DNA of 64,000 nt, from positions 9,548,001 to 9,612,000 of the forward strand of contig NZ_JADBGF010000001.1 of assembly GCF_014873495.1 (NCBI RefSeq). Reading direction: 5' to 3'. Shown here one piece after another: positions 16,611 through 24,741 of the stretch. The notes under the pieces were generated by a model. That model searched no databases. It saw nothing but the letters and a program-made list of their open reading frames with translations, and was not told where the DNA came from. The number at the start of each line of letters is the position of its first letter. The first letter of the stretch is position 1. The DNA comes from Streptomyces stelliscabiei (GTDB lineage: Bacteria; Actinomycetota; Actinomycetes; Streptomycetales; Streptomycetaceae). The position numbers and the translations under genes are program-made.

Positions 16611-18139
16611 CGACCCTGACGGGCACACCGGTCACCGCGCCGCGGCCGGAGCCGATACGGGTCCGGGGCGGCCGGCGGGCGCTGCTCGCGCTGGCCCGGG
16701 TGGAGGCGCGGCGCCTGCTGCTGCACCCCCTGGTGCTGATCGCCGTGGCGGTGTACGTGACGCTGCTCCTCGGGTCGAGCGACGAGTCGGAGGACACCTT
16801 CCCGGTGCTCCAGGACATCGACCGCGAGACACAGATCGGGCAGCTGTTGCTGGGGCTGGCGGTGATGGTCGCCGTGAACCTGGCCGTGCTGCGCTCGCAC
16901 CGGCGGGGCACGGAGCCGTACTTCGGGGCGCTGGTGCTGCCGTCGTGGCGGCGCACGGTCGCCCATCTGCTGTCGGTGTTGCCGACGGTGCTGGTGGGGG
17001 CGCTGATCGTGGCCGGTCAGTTCACGGCCGCGGCGCTGAAGCCGGGCGCGGTGGGCCACGGCTCGGTGTCCGAGCTGGCGACCGGGCCGCTGCTGGTCCT
17101 CCTGCCCGGCGCCCTGGGGGTGCTGCTCGGCCGGGTCGTCCGGTCGGCCTTCGTGGCACCCCTCGCGGTGGTCGCCGTCCTGGCGGTCACCATGGTCTTC
17201 GTCGCCGACGCGGGCAGCTCGGCGTGGCTGCGCGGGCTGGCCCCCGTGCTGTTCGACGAGGGCGCGCGGCCGCTGCCGTCCGACCTGGTGGGCCGCCCCG
17301 CTGCCTGGCACGCGCTGTATCTGCTGGCGCTCGCGGTGCTCGTGGCGGCCGGCGCGGTGCTGCTGAGCGGCGGTCGGACAAGGGCCGTACGGGCCACGGC
17401 GCTGATGGCGCTCGGCGCGGTCGTGACCACCGTGGTCCTCCAGGGCACCGCGCCGACGGACGCGGTGCGCGCGGCACGGGAGACGGCGACCCGCACCCCG
17501 GCGACGGTGCAGGACTGCGAGCGGCGCGGGACGACGACGTACTGCGCGTTCCCCGAGTTCACCCCCTGGATCGACGAGTGGGCCCGCGTGACGGACGAGG
17601 TCCGGTCGCTGGCCGGCGCACCGGGCGCGACACGGGCGCTGACCGTACGGCAGAGGGTCGCCGCGCTCGACGGGCCGTCGGGTCAGAGGGACCTCTCGCC
17701 CGCCGCGCCGGGCGAGGCGACGGCGTCCACCGCGTGGGGCGGTGAGCGGGAGCTGGAGTTCGCCGCGAGCGTCGCCCGGGGGCTGGTCGTGGACCAGGAG
17801 CGCTACGAGGGCGTGTACTGCGACGCCCGGGGTGTGCTGATGGTCTGGCTGGCGGTCCGCGCGACCCGGGACGGCGAGGCGATGTTCGAGAGGCTGGGGC
17901 AGGGGCCCTACAGCCCGGGGGTGATCCAGGCGCCGGTGGCCGCGGTGGTCCTGCGCGGTCGTGAACTGGCCGTACTCCAGGCAGTGTTGGACGAGCCCGC
18001 GCAGGAGGTGGACCGCAGGGTGAAGGCGGCCTGGGCGGAGCTGTCCGCCCCCGGTACCTCCACCGACCGCGCGGCCGCCCTGCTGGGCGTCACCGCCCCG
18101 GCCGAGACCGCCGACGACCGGGAGTACCAGTGCGCGTGA
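16607..18139 (+). CDS. ABC transporter permease with extracytoplasmic domain
   Basis: A 510-residue protein. There are six to seven hydrophobic helices in residues 20-290 (LLLHPLVLIAVAVYVTLLL, VLPTVLVGALIVAGQFTAA, LLVLLPGALGVLLGRVV), followed by a soluble domain of about 210 residues containing cysteines (QDCERRGTTTYCAF, GVYCDARG, YQC at the end), as expected for an exported disulfide-bearing domain. The GTG start at 16607 overlaps the ATPase stop. The end overlaps the next gene by 10 bp. Confidence 0.8.
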   Translation: MTTLTGTPVTAPRPEPIRVRGGRRALLALARVEARRLLLHPLVLIAVAVYVTLLLGSSDESEDTFPVLQDIDRETQIGQLLLGLAVMVAVNLAVLRSHRRGTEPYFGALVLPSWRRTVAHLLSVLPTVLVGALIVAGQFTAAALKPGAVGHGSVSELATGPLLVLLPGALGVLLGRVVRSAFVAPLAVVAVLAVTMVFVADAGSSAWLRGLAPVLFDEGARPLPSDLVGRPAAWHALYLLALAVLVAAGAVLLSGGRTRAVRATALMALGAVVTTVVLQGTAPTDAVRAARETATRTPATVQDCERRGTTTYCAFPEFTPWIDEWARVTDEVRSLAGAPGATRALTVRQRVAALDGPSGQRDLSPAAPGEATASTAWGGERELEFAASVARGLVVDQERYEGVYCDARGVLMVWLAVRATRDGEAMFERLGQGPYSPGVIQAPVAAVVLRGRELAVLQAVLDEPAQEVDRRVKAAWAELSAPGTSTDRAAALLGVTAPAETADDREYQCA

Positions 18140-18822
18140 GGCGACGGCTGCCGGTGGTGGCGGCCCTGGTACGGCCCACGGCACGGTCGCTGCCGTGGAC
18201 CGTGTTCGCCGCCGGCTGGGCACTGGGGCTCGCCGTGGCCGCCGTACCGGTGCTGTTCTCGGTGGACCTCCCGGCGGAGGCGGTGGTCGACCTGCTGCGG
18301 ACGTCCGCGTCGTGCGGGGCGGTGGGGCTGGCGTTCGTCCTGGACGATCCGGCCCGGCACACCACGGGCGTTCCTCCGGTGCCCCGTCCGCTGCGGCAGG
18401 CCGTGCGCGTGGCCGTCGTCCTGCCGGCGGTCGCGGTCTGGTGGGCGGGGGTGCTCGGTGTGCAGCGGGCGGGCGCCGACGCCGAGGAATGGGCCGCGTT
18501 GCCGTCGGGAGCGGTGACGGTCGAGGCCGGCGCCCTGTGCGCGCTGGCGCTCGCCCTGGCCGCGACGACGGTGCGGTTCAGCGCGCTCAGCGTGCCGGGG
18601 CCGGCCGTGGCGGGTGCCGTACTGGCCGTGCCGGTGACGGCCGGTCTGCTTCTCCCGGCCCGCTTCGCGCTCTTCGTCCCGCCGAGTGCCCCGCGCTGGG
18701 ACGACGCCCACGTGCTGTGGGCCGGCGCCCTGGCCGCCGTACTCGCCCTCTGGCTGGCGTGCGCCCCGGAGCCGCGCCGTCGCTTCGGAGGCGTCCGAGA
18801 GCGGCGGGGCGGGGCCGGCTGA
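18130..18822 (+). CDS. Membrane protein, likely second ABC permease-like subunit
   Basis: A 230-residue protein, mostly hydrophobic, with about six helices (SLPWTVFAAGWALGLAVAAVP, LRQAVRVAVVLPAVAVWW, VLWAGALAAVLALWLAC) and a basic C-terminal tail. It starts at GTG 18130 inside the last codons of the preceding permease gene, so it is translationally coupled and last in the sigma/anti-sigma/ABC operon. No family was recognised; the permease role is inferred from context. Confidence 0.7.
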   Translation: MRVRRRLPVVAALVRPTARSLPWTVFAAGWALGLAVAAVPVLFSVDLPAEAVVDLLRTSASCGAVGLAFVLDDPARHTTGVPPVPRPLRQAVRVAVVLPAVAVWWAGVLGVQRAGADAEEWAALPSGAVTVEAGALCALALALAATTVRFSALSVPGPAVAGAVLAVPVTAGLLLPARFALFVPPSAPRWDDAHVLWAGALAAVLALWLACAPEPRRRFGGVRERRGGAG

Positions 18823-18836
18823 CCGGCGCTGCCGAT

Positions 18837-18872
18837 GAGGGCTGATCAGTCGAGGGGCGGAGGGCTGATCAG
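18837..18872. repeat. 13-bp direct repeat containing TGATCA
   Basis: GAGGGCTGATCAG occurs at 18837-18849 and 18860-18872, a 23-bp period, directly after the ABC operon in a 286-bp gap (18823-19108). Nothing else clear lies in this gap except the GC palindrome at 19007-19026. Confidence 0.5.
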
Positions 18873-19006
18873 CGGCGGGGGAGGATCGAGGGGTCCGGCA
18901 GGTCCGGCCGCCATCTGGCGGAGCCCGCACGTTCCCCGGCCAGCCCCCTCCCGCCGCGCGGCGCCGCTCCGGAACGCCGTGGCGGGGCGGCTGGGCGCGG
19001 CAGCGG

Positions 19007-19026
19007 GCCCCGGGCCGGCCCGGGGC
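19007..19026. terminator. Perfect GC palindrome, possible terminator
   Basis: A 20-bp self-complementary sequence, GCCCCGGGCC followed by GGCCCGGGGC, between the sigma/ABC operon and the alpha/beta hydrolase gene. It could fold into a very stable hairpin and end transcription from upstream, but there is no T-tract. Confidence 0.35.
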
Positions 19027-19108
19027 GCGGGCCCCCTCCGCGGCCGTGCGGGTGCGGGGCATCACCGGACGGGAGAGCCTTGGCCGCACCGTCCGGAGGA
19101 GAGCGACC

Positions 19109-20047
19109 ATGACCCGACCGGTCCACGAAACCTCGCGCGGGGTGCGCCGGATCACCCTGGACGCGACGGGGGTGCCCCTGTCCGCCCTGCTCGTCGAGCC
19201 GCCCGGAGGCCCCACGCGTGCCGTCGTGGTCGCCGTGCACGGCGGTGGCATGAACGCGGGCTACTTCGACTGCCGGGCCCATCCGCGGCAGTCGCTGCTG
19301 ACGTTGGGAGCGGGCCTCGGCTACACCGTCCTGGCCGTGGACCGGCCGGGCTACCGGCACTCCGCCGCCAGGTTCCCCGAGGGGCAGAACCTGACCGAAC
19401 AGGCCGTCGCGCTGCGCGCGGCCCTGCGTGACTTCGCCTCCCGCCACGACACGGGCGCGGGCCTGTTCCTGCTGGCCCACTCCTACGGCGGCAAGGTGGC
19501 GCTCACCGCCGCCGCGGATCCCGGTACGCCGCACCTGCTCGGCGTGGACATCTCCGGCTGCGGCCACCGGTACGCCGTCGAGCCGCACGAGCTGCCCACC
19601 ACCCACGAGGACGGAGACCGGCTGCGCCGCAGCTGGGGGCCGCTGCGGCTCTATCCGTCCGGCACCTTCAGGGAGAGCGGCTCGATCGTCGAGCCCGTCC
19701 CCGCCCGGGAACGGGCCGAGCTGGTCCGCTGGCCGCTGCTGTTCCGCACCACGGCACCCCGCGTCCGCGTGCCCGTACGGCTCACCTTCGCAGAACACGA
19801 GGCCTGGTGGCGCCACGACGACGAGGCGCTCACCGAACTGGCCGCGCACTTCACCGGGGCTCCGCACGTCAGGGTCGACCGCCAGCCGGCGGCCGGGCAC
19901 AACATCAGCCTCGGCTGGGCCGCCCGCTCCTACCACTTGCGCGCCCTCGCCTTCCTGGAGGACTGCCTGACCGCCCGCGAGACGACCCTCACGCCCGGCG
20001 TGGACCGGAGCGATGCCGTCGACTCACCGCTTGGTTCACATTCATGA
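19109..20047 (+). CDS. Alpha/beta hydrolase
   Basis: A 312-residue cytosolic hydrolase. HGGGMNAGYFD (residues about 46-56) supplies the oxyanion region, AHSYGGK carries the nucleophile serine of the elbow, and AGHNISLGW near the C terminus holds the catalytic histidine. The RBS GGAGGAGAG precedes the ATG at 19109. It resembles small carboxylesterase/thioesterase-like hydrolases of Streptomyces; the substrate is unknown. Its last codons overlap the operator of the GH88 gene, so the two genes are probably separate units, although a deacylase accessory to the polysaccharide genes is possible. Confidence 0.85.
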   Translation: MTRPVHETSRGVRRITLDATGVPLSALLVEPPGGPTRAVVVAVHGGGMNAGYFDCRAHPRQSLLTLGAGLGYTVLAVDRPGYRHSAARFPEGQNLTEQAVALRAALRDFASRHDTGAGLFLLAHSYGGKVALTAAADPGTPHLLGVDISGCGHRYAVEPHELPTTHEDGDRLRRSWGPLRLYPSGTFRESGSIVEPVPARERAELVRWPLLFRTTAPRVRVPVRLTFAEHEAWWRHDDEALTELAAHFTGAPHVRVDRQPAAGHNISLGWAARSYHLRALAFLEDCLTARETTLTPGVDRSDAVDSPLGSHS

Positions 20048-20049
20048 AC
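20034..20049. promoter_or_regulatory. Polysaccharide-cluster operator 1 (GTTCA-N6-TGAAC), GH88 gene
   Basis: GTTCA-CATTCA-TGAAC is a perfect 5-bp dyad with a 6-bp spacer, 87 nt before the GH88 start and overlapping the end of the hydrolase gene. The same dyad precedes the lyase gene (22779-22794) and the beta-helix gene (24556-24571). Shared regulation is inferred. Confidence 0.7.
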
Positions 20050-20136
20050 ATTGCTCACATGGATGTACTTTGACGCGGTCGCTGTGTCACGCTCGGTCAA
20101 CCCCTTGCTCCTACTGCACAGTTGGAGGCGTGGACC

Positions 20137-21420
20137 ATGAGTGTGTCCCGACGCAGCGTCCTGACCACGGCCGCCGGTGCCGCGATGGTGGGTACCGCAC
20201 CGGCATCGTCACCGGCATCGGCGTCGTCACCGGCATCGGCGTCGTCACCGGCATCGGCATCCGCGGTGGCGGTCGCGGTCGCCGACCGGAGTCCGCAGTC
20301 CTCCCGGCGCACACTCCGCGCGGCCGCCGACTTCGCGGTCGAGCGCATCCGCGCCGTCGCGCCCCAGGTGACGGCCTTCCCGGTCGGGACCAGGTTCGAG
20401 AAGTGGGTCTACTCGCAGAACGGTGACTGGGTCGGCGGGTTCTGGCCCGGAACCCTGTGGATGGCGTGGCTTCACACCGAGGACGACGCCTTCCGGACCT
20501 GGGCACTGGAGTCGGCGCAGAAACTCGCCCCCCGCCAGTACGACACGAGCACCCACGACCTCGGCTTCCTCTTCTCCCCCTCATGGGTCACCGCCTGGCG
20601 GCTGACCGGCGACGACGCGTGGCGGACGGGTGCCGTACGGGCCGCCGACTCCCTGATCCGGCGGTACAACCCGCGCGGCCGCTTCATCCGCGCCTGGGGA
20701 GCGCTGACCGATCCGCGCAACGCCGGCCGGGTCATCATCGACACGATGATGAACCTCGACCTGCTCGCGTTCGCGGCCCGGCAGACCGGTGACCCGAAGT
20801 ACCTGGACATCGCGGTCGAGCACGCGCGGACCACACAGCGGGTGTTCCCGCGCCCGGACGGATCGACCCCGCACGTGTACGACTTCGACCCCGACAGCGG
20901 CGCGCCGATCGGCCCGAACACCGTGCAGGGCTACAGCCCCACGTCGTGCTGGGCGCGTGGACAGGCGTGGGGGCTGTACGGATTCACCACCATGTACCGG
21001 CGCACGGGGCACGAGGAGTTCCTGGCCACCGCGCGCCGGCTCGCGGACTACGCGGTGCGGGCCCTCACCCCCGACCACGTCCCGGTGTGGGACTACCGCG
21101 CACCCCAGCAACCCCACGACATCAAGGACGCGTCGGCCGGCGCGATCACGGCCTGCGGACTGCTCGACCTGTCCGCGGCCACCGGACGGCGCGTCTACCG
21201 CGAGGTCGCGCTGCGGCTGCTCACCGCGCTGGCGGAGACCTGCCTGACGAGGAACTCCGCCCGCGCGGAGGCGGTCGTGGCCCGCTGCACCCGCAACCGG
21301 CCCAACGAGGACGGGATCGAGATCTCCCTCCCGTACGCCGACTACTACCTGCTCGAAGGCATCCTGCGCGTGCTGCGACCGCACGAGGTGGACCGGGCGA
21401 TCGACCTCTCCACCGTCTGA
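20137..21420 (+). CDS. GH88-family unsaturated glucuronyl hydrolase, Tat-exported
   Basis: A 427-residue enzyme. The N terminus has a twin-arginine signal (SRRSVLTTAAGAAM), then a low-complexity Ala/Ser/Pro spacer encoded by an 18-bp tandem repeat. The (alpha/alpha)6-barrel features of GH88 are clear: GDWVGGFWPGTLWMAW, STHDLGFLFSPSW, RVIIDTMMNLDLL with the catalytic Asp, VQGYSPTSCWARGQAWGLYGF and IKDASAGAITACGLLDL. GH88 hydrates the 4,5-unsaturated uronic acid left by polysaccharide lyases, which fits the lyase genes next door. The ATG at 20137 follows GGAGG at 20124-20128. It converges with the lyase gene at 21478. Confidence 0.9.
   Translation: MSVSRRSVLTTAAGAAMVGTAPASSPASASSPASASSPASASAVAVAVADRSPQSSRRTLRAAADFAVERIRAVAPQVTAFPVGTRFEKWVYSQNGDWVGGFWPGTLWMAWLHTEDDAFRTWALESAQKLAPRQYDTSTHDLGFLFSPSWVTAWRLTGDDAWRTGAVRAADSLIRRYNPRGRFIRAWGALTDPRNAGRVIIDTMMNLDLLAFAARQTGDPKYLDIAVEHARTTQRVFPRPDGSTPHVYDFDPDSGAPIGPNTVQGYSPTSCWARGQAWGLYGFTTMYRRTGHEEFLATARRLADYAVRALTPDHVPVWDYRAPQQPHDIKDASAGAITACGLLDLSAATGRRVYREVALRLLTALAETCLTRNSARAEAVVARCTRNRPNEDGIEISLPYADYYLLEGILRVLRPHEVDRAIDLSTV
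20203..20256 (+). repeat. Three 18-bp tandem repeats coding ASSPAS
   Basis: Near-identical units at 20203-20220, 20221-20238 and 20239-20256 encode (ASSPAS)x3 immediately behind the GH88 signal peptide. This is a flexible linker likely to vary in copy number among strains. Confidence 0.9.
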
Positions 21421-21477
21421 GACCCCCGGGGCCGGGGCCCCGCGCCCTGGGACCGAGGCCCCCCGGGACGGCGCCGG

Positions 21478-22767
21478 TCAGCCCGCGATGGAGTCCAGCT
21501 GCTCCGCCGCCGGACGCAGGTCCCACAGGTCACCGCCGGGCGGCGCCTCCAGCGCCGCGACGGCCTCCCGTGCTCGCGCGCTCCCGGCGTCGGCCGCCGC
21601 GTGGACGACGTCGGTCGCGGCGTAGCGGCGGAAGTCAAGCTCCGGGTGCGGCCAGACGGCGGCGGCCGTGGCGGCGGGCAGCAGGTAGTCCACCGCCTTG
21701 GACAGGCTCTGACCTCGCGGGCCCCGGTACGCCCACAGATCCACCCCGACCTGTCGGCCGATGGCCGCGAGCCGGGTGTACGCGACCAGGGAGAAGGCCG
21801 AGTAGTGCCAGCTCCGGGTGCGGGCGAGCTCCTGGGGCTGGCCGCCGTCGGCCCCGATCTGCGGGGCGACGCGCCTGCTCCCTGCCTCCAGGACCGTGGC
21901 GCGGGCCAGCGCCCTGTCCCCGGTCGTGTACGCGAGACCGGCGAGCAGCAGGTCGTAGAAGGTGCCGTGGTTGTTGGCGGCGGCCGCCTCCTGCAGGCCG
22001 AAGTCGCTGTTCCTGAGCCAGCCGAGGAAGTCGCTGTTCCACCGCGCCATGCGGGTGCGGTCCTTCCGGGACCAGCCCGGGGCGCCGGTGTCCAGCAGGG
22101 CGAGCGCGTCGAGGACGCTCGTGTACGACTGCGAGAAGTCGATGATGCCGATGGCCCGGCCGTCGAACTTGCAGGGGATGAACTGGGCGTGGTCCAGGTT
22201 CGGGTTCATCCTCGTGGCCGGGTCGAGGAACCAGGTGCGCAGCACCTGCCCGGCCTTCTCGGCGTACCGCTTCCGGCCGGTGTAGTACCAGGCGAGGGAG
22301 AGGTCGTACGCGGAGTCGAAGGTCTTCTCCACGTCCTGGCGGTCGGTTCCCGAGTCGACCTCCGGGTTGCGTTCGCCGTCGCGTTGCATGTACGGGCAGC
22401 CCCAGGGGTTGTCCGCGGTCGGGGGCTGGGAGGGCCACCAGTAGGGCGCCTGGCTGAGGTAGTCGTGGAGGTCGCCGCCGGGAGCGGGCCGGGGCTTGTC
22501 GACGACCGTCCAGGGGCCCTGGCCGAGCCATCTGTCGGCCCGGAGCGTCAACGCCCGTACAGTGCGGCGCAGTCGGGGGTCGCCGTGCTCCAGGCGGAGC
22601 CTGGTCCGATGGAGGCGGGCGCCGTCCAGGACGGCGGTGTGCGGGACCTCGGCCGTGGCCCCCTCCGTCACCCGCGCCGAGGCGGTGGGCGGGGAGGGGG
22701 TCAGGGCGAGCAGGGTGAGGGCCGTCAGAAGGACGCCCAGGCGTGACACGGTCGGGAGTGCGCTCAT
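21478..22767 (-). CDS. Alginate-lyase-fold polysaccharide lyase (PL38-like), secreted
   Basis: A 429-residue protein with a Sec signal peptide (LGVLLTALTLLALTPSPPTASA). The alginate-lyase (alpha/alpha) barrel is recognisable from DYLSQAPYWWPSQP, GCPYMQRDGERNPE, RTWFLDPATRMNPNLDHAQ, and AAANNHGTFYDLLLAGLA with the Asn-His pair of the active site. YLSQAPYWWP and the PYMQRDGE segment resemble PL38-type glucuronan or alginate lyases more than PL5, but this is by eye. On the minus strand GGAG lies 8 nt before the ATG. A GTTCA-N6-TGAAC operator begins 11 nt upstream of the start. Its unsaturated oligouronide products would feed the GH88. Confidence 0.82.
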   Translation of the reverse strand: MSALPTVSRLGVLLTALTLLALTPSPPTASARVTEGATAEVPHTAVLDGARLHRTRLRLEHGDPRLRRTVRALTLRADRWLGQGPWTVVDKPRPAPGGDLHDYLSQAPYWWPSQPPTADNPWGCPYMQRDGERNPEVDSGTDRQDVEKTFDSAYDLSLAWYYTGRKRYAEKAGQVLRTWFLDPATRMNPNLDHAQFIPCKFDGRAIGIIDFSQSYTSVLDALALLDTGAPGWSRKDRTRMARWNSDFLGWLRNSDFGLQEAAAANNHGTFYDLLLAGLAYTTGDRALARATVLEAGSRRVAPQIGADGGQPQELARTRSWHYSAFSLVAYTRLAAIGRQVGVDLWAYRGPRGQSLSKAVDYLLPAATAAAVWPHPELDFRRYAATDVVHAAADAGSARAREAVAALEAPPGGDLWDLRPAAEQLDSIAG

Positions 22768-22778
22768 CGATCCACTCC

Positions 22779-22794
22779 GTTCATGAGGGTGAAC
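22779..22794. promoter_or_regulatory. Polysaccharide-cluster operator 2 (GTTCA-N6-TGAAC), lyase gene
   Basis: GTTCA-TGAGGG-TGAAC lies 11 nt upstream of the minus-strand ATG at 22767, so close that bound protein would cover the RBS-proximal region and the promoter. Same dyad and spacing as at 20034 and 24556. Confidence 0.7.
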
Positions 22795-22816
22795 GTGCGG
22801 TGGGGTGACGCGAGTG

Positions 22817-24532
22817 CTACAGCGCGCGCTGTGCCGCGTACAGATTCCGCGGCCGTACGGCGTGGGGGCTGCCGTACAGCTCCAGGCGGGTGTGCAGGTC
22901 GCCGGTGAAGTCGGGGACGTCGATCTGGTCGAACTCCCTGACCTCGTCGATACCGACGGTGGCGGAGTACGGTGCCAGCCCGTCGATCCTGACCAGTCCC
23001 GCGCGGGCGTTGGTGACCCGGATGTTCCAGTGGGCGAAGCGGGCCCCGAACAGGGGTCCGGCGCTCGCGTCGCCGCCGTGACGGCCGTTGTTGTTCAGGG
23101 TGATGTCGGTGCGGACGTTGGCGAAGGGGAGTCCGCGATGACTGTCGAAGGTGCCCATCCGCATGTCGCCGCGGGACCAGACGTTGTACGAGGACAGTCC
23201 CTCGACGTTGATGCCGTGCAGCTGGGTGTCCGCGGGAGCGGGGCCGGTGCGTTCCTCGATGGTGAAGTCCTCGACGAGGTTGTCGTGGGAGCCCTCGCGG
23301 CAGAAGTAGGGGTGGTGGGAGCCGCGGCCGGTGACACGTGTCCGTCGTAGGGTGCACGCGGAGGCGGACACGAGCCCGAAGCCGTTGTCGACGTGGCGGA
23401 CCGTCACGTCGTCCACCCAGCAGTCGTACGCGCACTGCAGGACGACCCCGTTGTGCCCCTTGTCCAGCAGGTGCGGCTGCTGCGGGGTCTCCACGGCCTC
23501 AAGGGTCAGGCCCTCGACCCCGGAGCCGGTCAACTCGGCCACGTGCGTGGTCAGTCGAGGGTTCCATTCCGGGCGTAGGTCGAGCGGGAGCGGGCGTTCG
23601 AGGGTGACCTCGCGGCCTCGCACCCGCGCGACGCGGACGGGCCACTCGTAGGGGACGTACGACGTCAGCTTCGTCTTGTCGTCCCAGAAGTAGGCCGCCG
23701 GACCGGGCCCGCCGCCGCACATGTGCTCCAGGAGGGTGTGGTCCGCGTCGTCGGCCAGCCGGAGGAGGACCAGGACGCCGGGGAGCAGCGCCGACGGGTC
23801 CGTCACCGTGATCCTCCAGGCGCCCCGCCGGGCCGGAGCGACCGCCGTGAGGGGCCGCCACTCGTCGCGCCGGTTGCCGGTCCACCCCTCGAACGGCCAC
23901 GCCTTCGCCCTGATCGCGGCCACGAGAGAGGACCAGCGGGCGCGGGGTGCCAGCCAGATCAGGCCCCCCGCCCAGGACCAGCCCGACTTGTCGCCGCCGT
24001 AGCGGGAGCCGTACGCCCCGATCAGTTCGGTGAGGTTCTTCGTCGCGTACAGGGTGGTACGGCCGCTGCCCGCGCCCCTGAGGGTCACGTGCGACCGGTC
24101 CAGGCGGATCACGTCGTCGATCCGGAACGTGCCGGGCGGGAGGGTGACCGTGCCACCGCCGGCCCTTCCGGCGGCGGCGATGGCACGGTTGATCGCGGGG
24201 GCGGAGTCGGTCGTGCCGTCCGCCACGGCGCCGAAATCGCGTACGTCGGCTACCGCCGGGCGGCGGGGGAGGCGGACCGCCCCGCCGTGGCAGCCCGCCC
24301 GTCCGACGTAGGGGATCTGGGGGTGGGTGAAGGGGGTGCGGGTGAACTCCCGCCACAGCTGCGGGGTGCCGGCCGGCCGGGCGCCCGAGTCGGCCGCCGC
24401 CGCGGCGCCGGAACCGGCCGCCACGGCGACGGCGGTGCCGAGGACGGCGCGCCTGGTCATGCCGCTCAGTCTGCTGTTAGACATGCTCATGTCATTCGGG
24501 TCGCCGGTGGCGGCCCCGTGTGTGTCTCCCAT
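22817..24532 (-). CDS. Secreted right-handed parallel beta-helix protein (pectate-lyase superfamily)
   Basis: A 571-residue protein with a twin-arginine signal (MTRRAVLGTAVAVAAGSGAAAAA). After it comes the Pectate_lyase_3-type opening ADVRDFGAVADGTTDSAPAINRAIAAA, then GGGTVTLPPGTFRI and GVEGLTLEAVETPQQPHL, the rungs of a beta-helix. The family includes pectate lyases, rhamnogalacturonases and epimerases, so the exact reaction is open. The start at 24532 has GGAAGGG about 9 nt upstream; an internal ATG at 24490 would also keep the whole signal peptide. It belongs to the acidic-polysaccharide set and carries the shared operator upstream. Confidence 0.78.
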   Translation of the reverse strand: MGDTHGAATGDPNDMSMSNSRLSGMTRRAVLGTAVAVAAGSGAAAAADSGARPAGTPQLWREFTRTPFTHPQIPYVGRAGCHGGAVRLPRRPAVADVRDFGAVADGTTDSAPAINRAIAAAGRAGGGTVTLPPGTFRIDDVIRLDRSHVTLRGAGSGRTTLYATKNLTELIGAYGSRYGGDKSGWSWAGGLIWLAPRARWSSLVAAIRAKAWPFEGWTGNRRDEWRPLTAVAPARRGAWRITVTDPSALLPGVLVLLRLADDADHTLLEHMCGGGPGPAAYFWDDKTKLTSYVPYEWPVRVARVRGREVTLERPLPLDLRPEWNPRLTTHVAELTGSGVEGLTLEAVETPQQPHLLDKGHNGVVLQCAYDCWVDDVTVRHVDNGFGLVSASACTLRRTRVTGRGSHHPYFCREGSHDNLVEDFTIEERTGPAPADTQLHGINVEGLSSYNVWSRGDMRMGTFDSHRGLPFANVRTDITLNNNGRHGGDASAGPLFGARFAHWNIRVTNARAGLVRIDGLAPYSATVGIDEVREFDQIDVPDFTGDLHTRLELYGSPHAVRPRNLYAAQRAL

Positions 24533-24555
24533 GTCCGTTCGCCCTTCCCATGGTC

Positions 24556-24571
24556 TTTCATGGATGTGAAC
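24556..24571. promoter_or_regulatory. Polysaccharide-cluster operator 3 (TTTCA-N6-TGAAC), beta-helix gene
   Basis: TTTCA-TGGATG-TGAAC matches the operators at 20034 and 22779 with one mismatch, 23 nt upstream of the beta-helix gene start. It overlaps a 13-bp perfect dyad TGAACG-A-CGTTCA (24567-24579), giving an extra half-site. Confidence 0.65.
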
Positions 24572-24663
24572 GACGTTCAGATGTGCGCTGAGCGGTGAGC
24601 ATGCCATGGCGCACTGGAGGGCGAAAGGGCTCGTGCGACCTTTATTGGTGTGGACCTATGCGA

Positions 24664-24715
24664 GAAAGGGCTTCCTCGTCGGATCAGATGAGTGAACCGA
24701 CGAGGAAGCCCTTTC
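24664..24715 (-). terminator. 19-bp perfect stem terminator
   Basis: Sequence 24664-24682 is exactly complementary to 24697-24715 (19 bp, 14-nt loop). It follows the 3' end of the GH95-like gene on the minus strand and precedes the beta-helix gene, so it separates the two units. Confidence 0.85.
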
Positions 24716-24719
24716 CCGG

Positions 24720-24741
24720 GCTGCCCGGCTAGCCGGGCAGC
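24720..24741. terminator. 22-bp palindrome overlapping the GH95-like gene stop
   Basis: GCTGCCCGGCT followed by its exact complement AGCCGGGCAGC. The minus-strand stop codon of the GH95-like gene (24729-24731) lies inside it. Together with the 19-bp stem just beyond it forms a double hairpin. Confidence 0.6.

Noticed and set aside
20203..20256. CRISPR or mobile-element repeat
   Set aside because: In-frame 18-bp coding repeat inside the GH88 signal/linker region.
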